Shown: positions 9,102 through 17,450 of the stretch, piece after piece | Layout of the letters: each line of letters starts with the position of its first letter | Position numbering within the stretch: the stretch's first letter is position 1 | Source: JBCCTX01 sp964652565 | Lineage (GTDB): Bacteria; Bacteroidota; Bacteroidia; J057 | Direction of reading: 5' to 3' | DNA length: 64,000 nt | NCBI GenBank assembly: GCA_964652565.1 | Contig: CAZZEC010000001.1 | Coordinates: 37,626-101,625 of the forward strand | Position numbers and translations under genes: made by a program | The notes under the pieces: model-generated | The model's database searches: none | What the model was told of the DNA's origin: nothing | Seen by the model: only the letters and a program-made list of their open reading frames with translations

Positions 9102-10628
9102 ATGAACGACCCAATTACCCTTACAGGATCCATGAATCCCGTCAATATTCACGAGGATGGGATCACTCTGTTAGCACCTGATCTTAAAGGAAGAATTAGT
9201 GAGGTGAATACGCCCAATACGAGAGATTTGAGATCTATTACGCAAGATGAAGGAACATTTGAAACGCTAATTACAGAAGCTGCTCAAGAACAAGAGTTAG
9301 AGGTGAGCTACGAATTTTATTTGGAGGTCGAAGAAGATGGAGCGTTACAGATATCTGAAACGCGGAAAGGTACGTTCCTTCCCTTAACAGCGAATGGAGA
9401 GGATGCTATCATGATGAATTTTCTCACCATATCCGAAAAGAAGCCCATTGCTATTCTTCATCAAGATGAAGCGGGGATCTTGCAATGGATTTTTCCTCAG
9501 GAAACCGTTACGTCGGAGTCTCAAGAGGTAGTATTCCATATACCTAGAAAAAGCTCGGAACCCGAAAGAGATGAGGAATTACCGGGCTTGGAAACCAGGT
9601 CTTTGAGAAGAGGGCTGTTTGGAAGGATTATCAGGGTAATAACGGGAGTTGCCACTAAGATATTTACTCCGATTGTACGAGGGGCAGTTACGCTTTGGGA
9701 ACAGAACAGACGTCCCTATGGAATATCCCTAATCAGGGGAAACGTCATTGAACCCAATTTTTCTCAGTGGAACCTGTTAAAACCTACAGAAGAGAACCCA
9801 TCGAATAAAACTTTACTGTTTATCCATGGTACCTTCGTAACTGTTTCCGGATCTTTTCAACCCTTATTGGATAGTTCGGTCATGCCTTCCATCAGTACAA
9901 ACTATGGCAATCAGGTTTTGGGATTTGAACATCCCACGCTACATCAATCGCCTTCAGATAATGTCAATGAATTCCTCATGAGGCTTCCCAGCGATAGAGA
10001 ATTTAATTTTGATATTGTCACAGGGAGTAGGGGAGGGCTTGTTGCCAGAGAGCTGATTCGAAGAGTAGCTTCAAATGATACGTTAGGTAGAAATATCAAC
10101 ATTGATAAGACGATACTTGTTGCGTGTTGTAATCTTGGAACGCCATTAGCCGACGATGAGCACATTATCTCTTTTCTAAACAGATATACTTTATTGGCAT
10201 CATTGCTACCATTGGGAACGGTAGGTGCAATTATCAATGCAGTCTTTGCAGTAATCAAGGTGTTGGCAGGAGCTGCATTAAGAGGTTTGCCTGGTTTGGT
10301 AGATCAGCGCCCCTTTGAACGAAACACTTTCTTGCCTTCTATCAATACTCAACTAGAGCACCCCATTAGGTTTTTTGGAGTAGGAGCAAATTACAATCCA
10401 CAAAAATTTAATATTGGTAGGTACTTACTTAACAGGACTGTAGATCTAATTTTTGACAAAGCAGAAAATGATGTCGTCGTACCCACAAAAGGTTGCTACC
10501 ATGCTGATAATACTTTTTCGTTTCCTATAGAGCATAAAATATTTGATGAGAGCTTTGACATATTTCATCTCAATTATTTCCGTTCTCAGGAAGTACAGCA
10601 AATGATTCAACAATGGCTGGTGAGGTAG
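9102..10628 (+). CDS. Alpha/beta-hydrolase (lipase/esterase-like, DUF7379-type) protein
   Basis: 508 residues without a signal peptide or membrane segment. The first ~190 residues are acidic and beta-rich with no recognised domain. After a basic linker (RSLRRGLFGRIIR) a hydrolase domain begins. The strand TLLFIHGTF with His-Gly at 242-243 is the usual oxyanion region, and TGSRGG with Ser309 is the nucleophile elbow, written GxSxG with Arg after the Ser. An Asp/His pair late in the chain (NDVVVPTKG; FDIFHLNYF) could complete the triad. Such domains occur in predicted intracellular lipases and as partners of caspase-like CHAT proteins, but no CHAT gene is next to it here. Substrate unknown. Confidence 0.7.
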   Translation: MNDPITLTGSMNPVNIHEDGITLLAPDLKGRISEVNTPNTRDLRSITQDEGTFETLITEAAQEQELEVSYEFYLEVEEDGALQISETRKGTFLPLTANGEDAIMMNFLTISEKKPIAILHQDEAGILQWIFPQETVTSESQEVVFHIPRKSSEPERDEELPGLETRSLRRGLFGRIIRVITGVATKIFTPIVRGAVTLWEQNRRPYGISLIRGNVIEPNFSQWNLLKPTEENPSNKTLLFIHGTFVTVSGSFQPLLDSSVMPSISTNYGNQVLGFEHPTLHQSPSDNVNEFLMRLPSDREFNFDIVTGSRGGLVARELIRRVASNDTLGRNINIDKTILVACCNLGTPLADDEHIISFLNRYTLLASLLPLGTVGAIINAVFAVIKVLAGAALRGLPGLVDQRPFERNTFLPSINTQLEHPIRFFGVGANYNPQKFNIGRYLLNRTVDLIFDKAENDVVVPTKGCYHADNTFSFPIEHKIFDESFDIFHLNYFRSQEVQQMIQQWLVR

Positions 10629-10693
10629 GGGATTGAGGGATTGTTATATTGTTATGACGGGGTAAAAAGCCTCTAAATGCCATTAAAAAAAGC

Positions 10694-10723
10694 GGAGGAG
10701 GCACCCCTAATAGAACCCCCTCC
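10694..10723. terminator. Possible weak terminator hairpin between convergent genes
   Basis: GGAGG at 10694-10698 can pair with CCTCC at 10719-10723, with two further G-C pairs past a bulged A. No long T-run follows on either strand, so this is weak. Confidence 0.28.
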
Positions 10724-10854
10724 TTCTTGCGACCCGAAAGACTGGACTTTTTATCTTTTTATATTGTGTTTGTTTTTTTAGACTGAATGTGTAAGTCCCT
10801 TGCTACAATTCAATATCAATTCATGTATTACTGTGAAGAATAATTTTGTACAAT

Positions 10855-11439
10855 CTAAAATCTGATTCTTAATCCTACATTTCCATGAAAGAGATTATTT
10901 CTTGGGCTATTGTCTACATTTTCAAATACATCGCTGAGTCCAAAAGTGTAGCCAAGGTCAATAAAAAAGATAGAAATATCTACACCGGTTCCTATGTGAC
11001 CGGCCCATAATACATCATTGAAGTCATCTTCATCAAACGAGAGGTTACTATCAAAATCTTTTCCAATAAAAAAAGATGCTTCAGGACCTGCATAGATTCT
11101 GATATTTATCTCCTCAGAAGGATCGAGTAATCTATATCCAATTAACGCAGGTATTCGAATGCGATTAAGTGTCATGTCAGTCTCAATATCTGCAATTGGG
11201 TCAATCGGTGTAACTTCATTTTTTACTACTTCAAAAGAAACCCCTGGTTGGATATACACTTTTCCTCCCAATAAAAAATCCACGCCAAATTCGTATCCTG
11301 TCTGACTACTGAACTCGAAATCTTCAAGATCTTCAGACAGATTAGAACTGATAATACCTGCCTTAAGACGTAATTCTGATTGTGCAGGTGACTTAATCAC
11401 TACACATACCACGGCGATAAGAATGAATAATTTGTTCAT
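10855..11439 (-). CDS. Small outer-membrane beta-barrel protein (porin-like, PorT/OMP_b-brl type)
   Basis: 194 residues with a clear signal peptide (MNKLFILIAVVCVVIKSPAQ). The mature chain alternates hydrophobic and polar residues in repeated strands (YEFGVDFLLGG, IYIQPGVSFEV-like, IRIYAGPEASFFIG, GTGVDISIFFIDLGYTFG) and ends GNVGLRIRF with a terminal aromatic residue, the usual barrel-assembly signal. This matches the 8-10-strand outer-membrane barrels common in Bacteroidota. It stands alone, with convergent and distant neighbours and a 640-bp gap upstream. The specific role is unknown. Confidence 0.82.
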   Translation of the reverse strand: MNKLFILIAVVCVVIKSPAQSELRLKAGIISSNLSEDLEDFEFSSQTGYEFGVDFLLGGKVYIQPGVSFEVVKNEVTPIDPIADIETDMTLNRIRIPALIGYRLLDPSEEINIRIYAGPEASFFIGKDFDSNLSFDEDDFNDVLWAGHIGTGVDISIFFIDLGYTFGLSDVFENVDNSPRNNLFHGNVGLRIRF

Positions 11440-11730
11440 AAGTGCAATATTAAGTCATTATAAGTAATCACCTTTTACACGTAAATGATATCTGGTTAAA
11501 AATTATGTTAATAATATTTACGTAATGATCATAGTATTCTAATATCTATACGAATTTGTAGATTAAGGTTACATTGTAATAGGTGTATTTTCTTTATAAT
11601 TAGATAATGATAATTAAATAATCGTTATTGTTAAATAAGTTTGCAAATATTTATATTTGTTTTAACTTTAGGAAGTAATTTAATCATCAGGAGATGGTTA
11701 TGTTTCTACTGTAGTGCTGTCTATTTGGTA

Positions 11731-11761
11731 TTGTTACTCCTTCAGTTGTAAGGAGTAACAA
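11731..11761. repeat. 12-bp perfect inverted repeat (hairpin)
   Basis: TTGTTACTCCTT at 11731-11742 is exactly reverse-complementary to AAGGAGTAACAA at 11750-11761, with a 7-nt loop. Neither strand has a T-run right after the stem, so it is not a standard intrinsic terminator. Confidence 0.7.
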
Positions 11762-11877
11762 CTTTACAAAAGACTCGGTTAAGAGTTATACTTTTTTGAT
11801 GAATAGAAACTAAATATTTAAGACAAATATTATTTCAGTACAATTGATAAATTTTCCCGTAATTACTCCATTCAATC

Positions 11878-11908
11878 GAGAGGAAGTCTTGTAAGCTGGC
11901 TTCCTCTC
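11878..11908. repeat. 9-bp perfect inverted repeat (hairpin)
   Basis: GAGAGGAAG at 11878-11886 pairs perfectly with CTTCCTCTC at 11900-11908 around a 13-nt loop. No T-run follows on either strand. It lies about 175 bp beyond the stop of the dehydrogenase gene. Confidence 0.6.
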
Positions 11909-12083
11909 ACTTATACATTCACCCAATTATATTCAATTATTATATGACGGAAAGACGTTAAAATAGCGTGTTTATATGTGGTATGAGGTAAGCAAGTACC
12001 ATATAGGAACCCATACACCAACCTGTGGATGATGCGTTACCCCGAAGGAGTTTCATGTTACTTACTTAAGTTGAGAATGTGTA

Positions 12084-12842
12084 TTACGTTGAAGCTAGAC
12101 CTAAGTCTATACTAAATTCTGATCCAGTTATTGATCTTGCCTTTTCAGAACTTAAAAACACCGTTAAATCTGCCACTTCTTCAGGTTTGATTAATTCATT
12201 TATTGCTGTATTCCCTAAAATCATATGTTCTATAACCTGTTTATTACTCATGCCATTATTATTAGCCAATGATAAAACTTTCTCCTCAATTGAGGGTGTT
12301 TTTACATAAGCAGGACAAATTGCATTTACAGTTATGCCATATTTTCCACTTTCAAGTGCTGCACTACGTGTAAATCCTATTAAACCGTGTTTTGCTGAAG
12401 TATATGCGCTGTTCAGTGGTGAAGCAATCAACCCTAGTACAGAGGCTATGTTAATAATTCTCCCCCAACCTCTTTCCTTCATATTAGGAAGTGCATGTTT
12501 TGTTAGTAGGAAAGGAGCTGTCAGCATTAAGGATACCATTTGTTCCCACTTATCAAGTGGAAAATTTTCAATTTCCTCTTTATAATGCATTTCTGCATTA
12601 TTTATCAGTATGTCAATACCCTTAAATTTTCTTATGGTTTGTTCTATGACCAATTTACAATCATTGGGATTAGTCAAATCTGCATGAATAAAATAGCCAT
12701 CTACCTGACTTGCAATATCATTTCCTCGTTCCTTATCAATATCTATCAATATAATCTGTTTGTTGAAGGCATACATAGCTCTACATATCGCCTCTCCAAT
12801 ACTACTTGTACCTCCTGTGATAACTGCTACCTTCTTTCTCAT
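12084..12842 (-). CDS. Short-chain dehydrogenase/reductase, 3-hydroxybutyrate dehydrogenase-like
   Basis: 252 residues with the classical SDR layout: nucleotide-binding GGTSSIGE near residues 10-17, Asp at the end of strand two (LIDID), catalytic Ser in NIASVLG and the YTSAK Tyr/Lys pair. The segment around NIASVLGLIAS and the C-terminal part (EEKVLSLANNNGMS) resemble D-3-hydroxybutyrate dehydrogenases, which oxidise 3-hydroxybutyrate to acetoacetate with NAD. Two usually conserved glycines are changed: NNAG reads NNAE, and CPG reads CPA. The gene follows an AraC regulator by 13 bp on the same strand, so the regulator probably controls or is co-transcribed with it. Substrate assignment is tentative. 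Confidence 0.82.
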   Translation of the reverse strand: MRKKVAVITGGTSSIGEAICRAMYAFNKQIILIDIDKERGNDIASQVDGYFIHADLTNPNDCKLVIEQTIRKFKGIDILINNAEMHYKEEIENFPLDKWEQMVSLMLTAPFLLTKHALPNMKERGWGRIINIASVLGLIASPLNSAYTSAKHGLIGFTRSAALESGKYGITVNAICPAYVKTPSIEEKVLSLANNNGMSNKQVIEHMILGNTAINELIKPEEVADLTVFLSSEKARSITGSEFSIDLGLAST

Positions 12843-12855
12843 AGTAAAATTTTAA

Positions 12856-13878
12856 TTATATAGCGATTCTTTTTATTGAATCTGAAAAAGCACTGGGTAA
12901 GACACCATATTTTTGTTTAAACATTCTACTAAAATGACTTCGGTTTTGGTATCCAATTTCCTCTGCTACCTGACCAATGCTCATTTTCCCTTCAATAATT
13001 AGTTCTTTAGCCATTTCCATACGACTGTTAATGACAAAATGCTTGATGGTAATACCATATACCTTTCGGAATCCTGTTTTAAGCTTAGTTACATTTAGCC
13101 CTATTTCCTTTGCCAGATCGGTGATACTGGGAGAATCTTTCAAATTATTTTCCAAGATCGATTTTGCTGTTTGAATTTGTTGCAAATCATATTCTGACAG
13201 CTTTACTTTTCTTTTTCCTGCCTCAAGTTCAAATTTATACTGACTCACCATCATATAAAATAGCTCAAAAGCTTTTGACTCCAGAAATGATCGCCTTAAG
13301 AGGCCATCCAAACTCTTAGACTTGATTTCATTTATTTCCTTGGTGATTTCTAAATTCAAATCAAACATGTGCATGAGTGGTCTATCCAATTCTGGGTTTT
13401 CCAGAATATTTTTTAGGTTTGTAGGTAAGCCCTCAGTTTCACAATCTACATGTTCGAAGAAAGCAGATCTATCAATTACTAAATAGCACAGATTGAGATG
13501 TTGATCAGGAGGAATTTGGATCGTTTCTTGAAAGGTTTCTGAACTACAAGAAATTGACCCTTTCATAGTTCGTAATTCAAAATCCTGCTCAAATGCTTGC
13601 AAGTTGTGTAGCATGTTTCCCTTTAAACAAAAGAAGAATTGAAGAGGATGATATTCATCACTCAGAAAATTGATGGTTAATTCATCTCGTATAAAGCAAT
13701 CTAAATAAAATAGTCCCAATCCTCCATTAAAATTAATTGCGTGTAGCACTCCTTCCTTCTCAGCGTTCGGTATCATTGCAGTAAATTCCCCTGAGTCTTG
13801 GGTATATATTAAATCAAACTTTGTTGCAATTTCTCTTGCTATTTTGGAAGTGTTGGCTTCTACAGCAATATATCCCAT
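12856..13878 (-). CDS. AraC-family transcriptional regulator
   Basis: 340 residues. The C-terminal ~100 residues contain the two helix-turn-helix units of AraC proteins (SITDLAKEIGLNVTKLKTGF and MSIGQVAEEIGYQNRSHFSR, then FKQKYGVLPSAF). The N-terminal ~230 residues would be the effector-sensing domain and resemble no specific subgroup I can name. It is the first gene of a two-gene unit with the short-chain dehydrogenase, 13 bp apart, which suggests that it senses a substrate or product of that enzyme. This regulatory link is inferred from position only. Confidence 0.92.
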   Translation of the reverse strand: MGYIAVEANTSKIAREIATKFDLIYTQDSGEFTAMIPNAEKEGVLHAINFNGGLGLFYLDCFIRDELTINFLSDEYHPLQFFFCLKGNMLHNLQAFEQDFELRTMKGSISCSSETFQETIQIPPDQHLNLCYLVIDRSAFFEHVDCETEGLPTNLKNILENPELDRPLMHMFDLNLEITKEINEIKSKSLDGLLRRSFLESKAFELFYMMVSQYKFELEAGKRKVKLSEYDLQQIQTAKSILENNLKDSPSITDLAKEIGLNVTKLKTGFRKVYGITIKHFVINSRMEMAKELIIEGKMSIGQVAEEIGYQNRSHFSRMFKQKYGVLPSAFSDSIKRIAI

Positions 13879-14145
13879 GTGAAATTTTTGTCTAGTTTAG
13901 TAATCAAAGTGGAATGAAATGTATATATTGTTTACATATATACTGAAATACGTGTAAAAATCGTAAAAGTTTTATGCAAATTTTCTTGAGTATTATTCTT
14001 GTAAGAAGTTATGTAATACAAAATGGTGTAGTCTTGTACTGGAATATATATGTAATGTTTGAAAAAAGGAGTATATGCTAAATGATATAGTCAATACATT
14101 CGTGATTACGTGTTGTGTCTATTTCAAAAAATAGGGATTAAAAAA

Positions 14146-15654
14146 TTATTCCAATCGCTTCAGTGCGAGTTTGCATTGATTTTCCAGGCTAGGCTGATAA
14201 AAATAGTCGTCATAGGATAGGGCCTTATTAAAGTAATTGTAGGCTAGGGTACGTTTGTTATGCTCTGAGGCGAGTTGAGCAATGTAATAGCAAGAGTATG
14301 CTTGTAGCCATCGGGTGGTGTTGTTGTCAGGTTGGGAGATACATTTATTATAGTGTTCTTCAGCTAGTGAGGTTTCACCTGTAGAGTGATAGATCCTTCC
14401 CAATAAATAGTGTAAATAGGTAAGTTCTTCCTTGTCCAGGGTGTTGTATATGTTTTGAAGATGATCTAATAGTGTTAATGCCTTTTGATAGTAGCCTCCA
14501 TCATAGGCATTTCTAGCGCGGAATAAATTTTTAGTATTATCTGAAGGTTCATTATTTACAAAAGTTTGAGACATGTGGAACGCATACTGATCCTCTTCTA
14601 AATCAGAAGCAGATAAATGAAGTAGATTTTCCAGATAGCTTTTGCCTTTTGGATAGTTGTTTGAAAGTATATAAGACATACCCATTCGAAACATTGCATC
14701 TGTTCTAAATAAGTCTCCCTTATGATTAGATAGGAAGCGTTTCAGATATTTTTGTGTTTGTTGATAATTGGCTTGATAATAATAAGCTTTACCATAGTAG
14801 AAGTCCCACATGGGGATGAACTGAACCCTGGGATTGTAAAAATATCTATCTCTTTTGCTGAGTAATTTATACGCTTTTTCATTTTGCTTTAGACTCATAT
14901 ACCCAGCAATCAGGCAGTAATCTAACACTATACTTGGTGGTGACTGAGCAATCTGTTGTTCTAAATCGAGAATTGCTTTATTTGGTTGATTTTCCAGATT
15001 TTTAGTTGCATAATAATATAGTAAAATCGCTTCTAGTCGTAGCAAAGGACTTTGTTGAGATGCAATGTTTAACTGCTTGATTCCCAAATTGACATCTCCT
15101 GTAAAGCCCAACGTACGGGTGATCCATTTGTATTTTTTGGGTACAGCACCAAACAGGACATTGAGCAGTCCTCGTAACTTCTGGTTTTCAATATTATTTG
15201 GGAAATCTTTGGCATGATTCCGTATATGATTCTTACTCAGCCTAATATACCATATTGATGTAAGATAATCTTTTTGCATAAACTCCCATATTCCCCGTTT
15301 TCCATATACTTCTGCAAGCATGACTTCTTTTAATGGATCTTCATCAGATAACTCTTTAATAGCAGAGATGGCATCTTCCCATTTGCTTTCCATATTGTCC
15401 AGTGAAGCTTCGGACTGAGAACTTAGGAACCTGTAAAACTCTTGATGAAAGATATAGAATTGGCGTGTTGCATGGTTGGGAATTGAGGGCAGCGTTGTGT
15501 CCAAACTATTGAGATGGAATGAAAGGAACTGCTCTTCTATTTGCGTAATAAGCTCATTGTCAATAGCAATTGATGTTTGTGAAAAGCATAGTTCACTGTG
15601 GGGAGGATAGAACAGGAACAGATTTATGAATATATATTTTTGAACTATCGACAC
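14146..15654 (-). CDS. Secreted or membrane-attached TPR-repeat protein
   Basis: 502 residues, starting with a GTG codon. No in-frame ATG is near, and a hydrophobic signal-like N-terminus (IFINLFLFYP, then ELCFSQ) follows directly. The chain is almost wholly helical, with TPR-like helix pairs such as YYGKAYYYQANYQQTQKYLK, MFRMGMSYILSNNYPKGKSY and YLLGRIYHSTGETSLAEEHY. TPR proteins of this sort act as periplasmic or surface scaffolds. It is not in an obvious operon, being separated from its neighbours by more than 200 bp on each side. Function unknown. Confidence 0.75.
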   Translation of the reverse strand: MSIVQKYIFINLFLFYPPHSELCFSQTSIAIDNELITQIEEQFLSFHLNSLDTTLPSIPNHATRQFYIFHQEFYRFLSSQSEASLDNMESKWEDAISAIKELSDEDPLKEVMLAEVYGKRGIWEFMQKDYLTSIWYIRLSKNHIRNHAKDFPNNIENQKLRGLLNVLFGAVPKKYKWITRTLGFTGDVNLGIKQLNIASQQSPLLRLEAILLYYYATKNLENQPNKAILDLEQQIAQSPPSIVLDYCLIAGYMSLKQNEKAYKLLSKRDRYFYNPRVQFIPMWDFYYGKAYYYQANYQQTQKYLKRFLSNHKGDLFRTDAMFRMGMSYILSNNYPKGKSYLENLLHLSASDLEEDQYAFHMSQTFVNNEPSDNTKNLFRARNAYDGGYYQKALTLLDHLQNIYNTLDKEELTYLHYLLGRIYHSTGETSLAEEHYNKCISQPDNNTTRWLQAYSCYYIAQLASEHNKRTLAYNYFNKALSYDDYFYQPSLENQCKLALKRLE

Positions 15655-15810
15655 ATGTATCCTTATTAAATAATATCTTACTAGTAAGATACGACTTAAA
15701 CATTAATAAATTTTTGAGGAAGTGATGTTGGCTGGATGACATCGAGCCGAAAACTGCTACATTGAGACAATGATGATAAGATCAGGGTCATGATGCAAAC
15801 TACTTAAAGC

Positions 15811-15852
15811 AAAACCCCCTCTTGTTATGTATATGTACAGGAAGGGGTTTTT
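15811..15852 (-). terminator. Terminator hairpin after the zinc-ribbon gene
   Basis: AAAACCCC at 15811-15818 pairs with GGGGTTTT at 15844-15851, and A/T runs flank the stem on both strands. It lies 22 bp past the stop of the minus-strand zinc-ribbon gene. Confidence 0.65.
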
Positions 15853-15873
15853 GTAAGCAATTATGTTATGTAA

Positions 15874-16629
15874 TTACGCTAATTGTAAATCTTCTTTTAC
15901 TTCGTGGAAGAAACTTTCGTCTACTAGAATTCGACCACAATTTTCACAGTGTATCAATCGTGTACGTTGTTTCAATTCGATATGTACTTGTGGAGGAATA
16001 ATAGAAAAACAACCTCCGCAGGCATTGCGATCTGTATATACAACAGCAAGGCCATTACGCATATTGCGTCGTATTTTCCTATATCCTTTCAGGTACCTGT
16101 CATCTACGATTTCTTCTGCATTGTCAATTTCTTTCAGCAATCGCTTTTCTTCAACTTTGGTATCTTCAATAATTACTTCCAACTCTTTCTTTTTCTCGTC
16201 TAATTCATTCTTTTTTTCGTCTACCTGTTTGCTTGTTTGTTCCAATAGGTCCTCTTTTTGCAGGATTTGTTCCTGGAATTTTTTAATTTTTTTCTCGGAA
16301 GTAAGGATTTCCAGATTTGCATATTCTATTTCCTTTCTTAGCGCCTCATATTCTCTATTATTTTTTACATTCATCTGCTGATCCTCATACTTCTTTATCT
16401 GAGATTTGAAATCCTGGATTTTAGCTTTCTTATTGTTGATTTCGTCTTTCAACTCTTTAATCTCATCCTTAATACGCTTATGTCTGGTTTCAAGACCTTC
16501 CAAATCATCTTCCAGATCATTTACTTCTTCTGGCAGACTTCCTCGTAATCTATGTATCTCGTCCAATTTGGAATCCAATACTTGCAAACGTGTTAATGCT
16601 CTCAAACGCACTGTTACCGGATTATCCAT
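15874..16629 (-). CDS. C4-type zinc-ribbon coiled-coil protein (COG1579 family)
   Basis: 251 residues. Residues ~10-170 form a long, highly charged coiled coil (KEEVNDLEDDLEGLE-like and ELDEKKKELEVIIED). The C-terminal ~55 residues carry a zinc ribbon with two CxxC pairs (CGGC and CENC). This layout matches a widespread bacterial family proposed to bind nucleic acid, whose exact job is not settled. It starts 12 bp after the Nif3-like gene and is probably co-transcribed with it, an arrangement common in Bacteroidota. Confidence 0.88.
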   Translation of the reverse strand: MDNPVTVRLRALTRLQVLDSKLDEIHRLRGSLPEEVNDLEDDLEGLETRHKRIKDEIKELKDEINNKKAKIQDFKSQIKKYEDQQMNVKNNREYEALRKEIEYANLEILTSEKKIKKFQEQILQKEDLLEQTSKQVDEKKNELDEKKKELEVIIEDTKVEEKRLLKEIDNAEEIVDDRYLKGYRKIRRNMRNGLAVVYTDRNACGGCFSIIPPQVHIELKQRTRLIHCENCGRILVDESFFHEVKEDLQLA

Positions 16630-16641
16630 AATAGTTATCTG

Positions 16642-17430
16642 TTAATAAAAATATTTTACAGGGTTGGTATTTACTTTTGACATTTGGATTGCAAAATTAG
16701 GAAATTTTTCCTTTAAAAAATCGCAGATGAGTTCCGAAGTATATTGCTCGGACTCATAATGGCCAATGTCTGCCAAAAGCATTTTACCTTGATTATCAAA
16801 AAATTTATGATAAGTTATATCTGATGTTACGTAAGCGTCAGCCCCTTGTTTCAAGGCCTCAATTGTCAAAAAACTTCCTGCTCCTCCACAAACAGCTACT
16901 TTTTGTATGAAAGTTTGGGGACCTGGAGAATATTTAATGCATTTTGCGGAGAATGTATGCTTAAGCAAAGACAAAAATTCATTCACACTGTAAGGTTTTT
17001 CCAGTATCCCGATCATACCTGCTCCAACATTGGGTGCTGTATGAATGGGTTGGAGTAAAGTGGGGTTCAACAGGCCCAATTTATTAGCTATTTTAAGATT
17101 TACGCCATGTTTTTGATTATCTAAGTTAGTATGAACTGCATATAATGAAATATCATTTTTGATGGCTTTCATAATGGTCTTACTTACATAGTCTTCTCCA
17201 ATCAGTCGCTTTCTGCCCTTAAACCATATAGGATGGTGGGCAATTATCATATTATATTGTAGATCAATAGCTTCGTCTACGACATCCTCTATCATATCCA
17301 AGCTCACCAAAACGCCTCGTATCTCAGATTCAAAGTTTCCTGTCAATAACCCAATGTTGTCATAGGATTCAGCAAAACGTGGAGGAGCCCACTCATCTAA
17401 TTGAGTTGAAATGTCTTGTGTTGTAATCAT
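16642..17430 (-). CDS. Nif3-like dinuclear metal-center protein
   Basis: 262 residues. Metal ligands typical of the NIF3/YbgI family are visible: the His pair in IIAHHP, Asp in HTNLDN, and His and Glu in DIGHYESE near the C-terminus. The protein forms toroidal hexamers in characterised relatives. Its reaction is unclear, though GTP cyclohydrolase-like folds are related. Many Bacteroidota and Firmicutes versions are about 365 residues because of an inserted PII-like domain; this one lacks that insert. It lies between infB (20 bp upstream) and the zinc-ribbon gene (12 bp downstream), so it may be the tail of the rimP-nusA-infB transcript. Confidence 0.9.
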   Translation of the reverse strand: MITTQDISTQLDEWAPPRFAESYDNIGLLTGNFESEIRGVLVSLDMIEDVVDEAIDLQYNMIIAHHPIWFKGRKRLIGEDYVSKTIMKAIKNDISLYAVHTNLDNQKHGVNLKIANKLGLLNPTLLQPIHTAPNVGAGMIGILEKPYSVNEFLSLLKHTFSAKCIKYSPGPQTFIQKVAVCGGAGSFLTIEALKQGADAYVTSDITYHKFFDNQGKMLLADIGHYESEQYTSELICDFLKEKFPNFAIQMSKVNTNPVKYFY

Positions 17431-17450
17431 TCACCCACGGAAATAGGAAC

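Larger units (their letters stand above)
11440..12083. other. 644-bp gene-free stretch with two perfect hairpins
   Basis: No coding frame worth keeping is present. The stretch is very AT-rich to about 11700. It then holds a 12-bp perfect inverted repeat (11731-11761) and a 9-bp perfect inverted repeat (11878-11908). From about 11960 to 12060 the base composition becomes more balanced, with a short imperfect palindrome around 11975-12005. Either an untranslated RNA or decayed sequence would fit. Confidence 0.6.

Noticed and set aside
12079..12309. Plus-strand ORFs over the short-chain dehydrogenase and AraC genes
   Set aside because: These are shadows: the minus-strand genes have full family motifs, while these frames have none.
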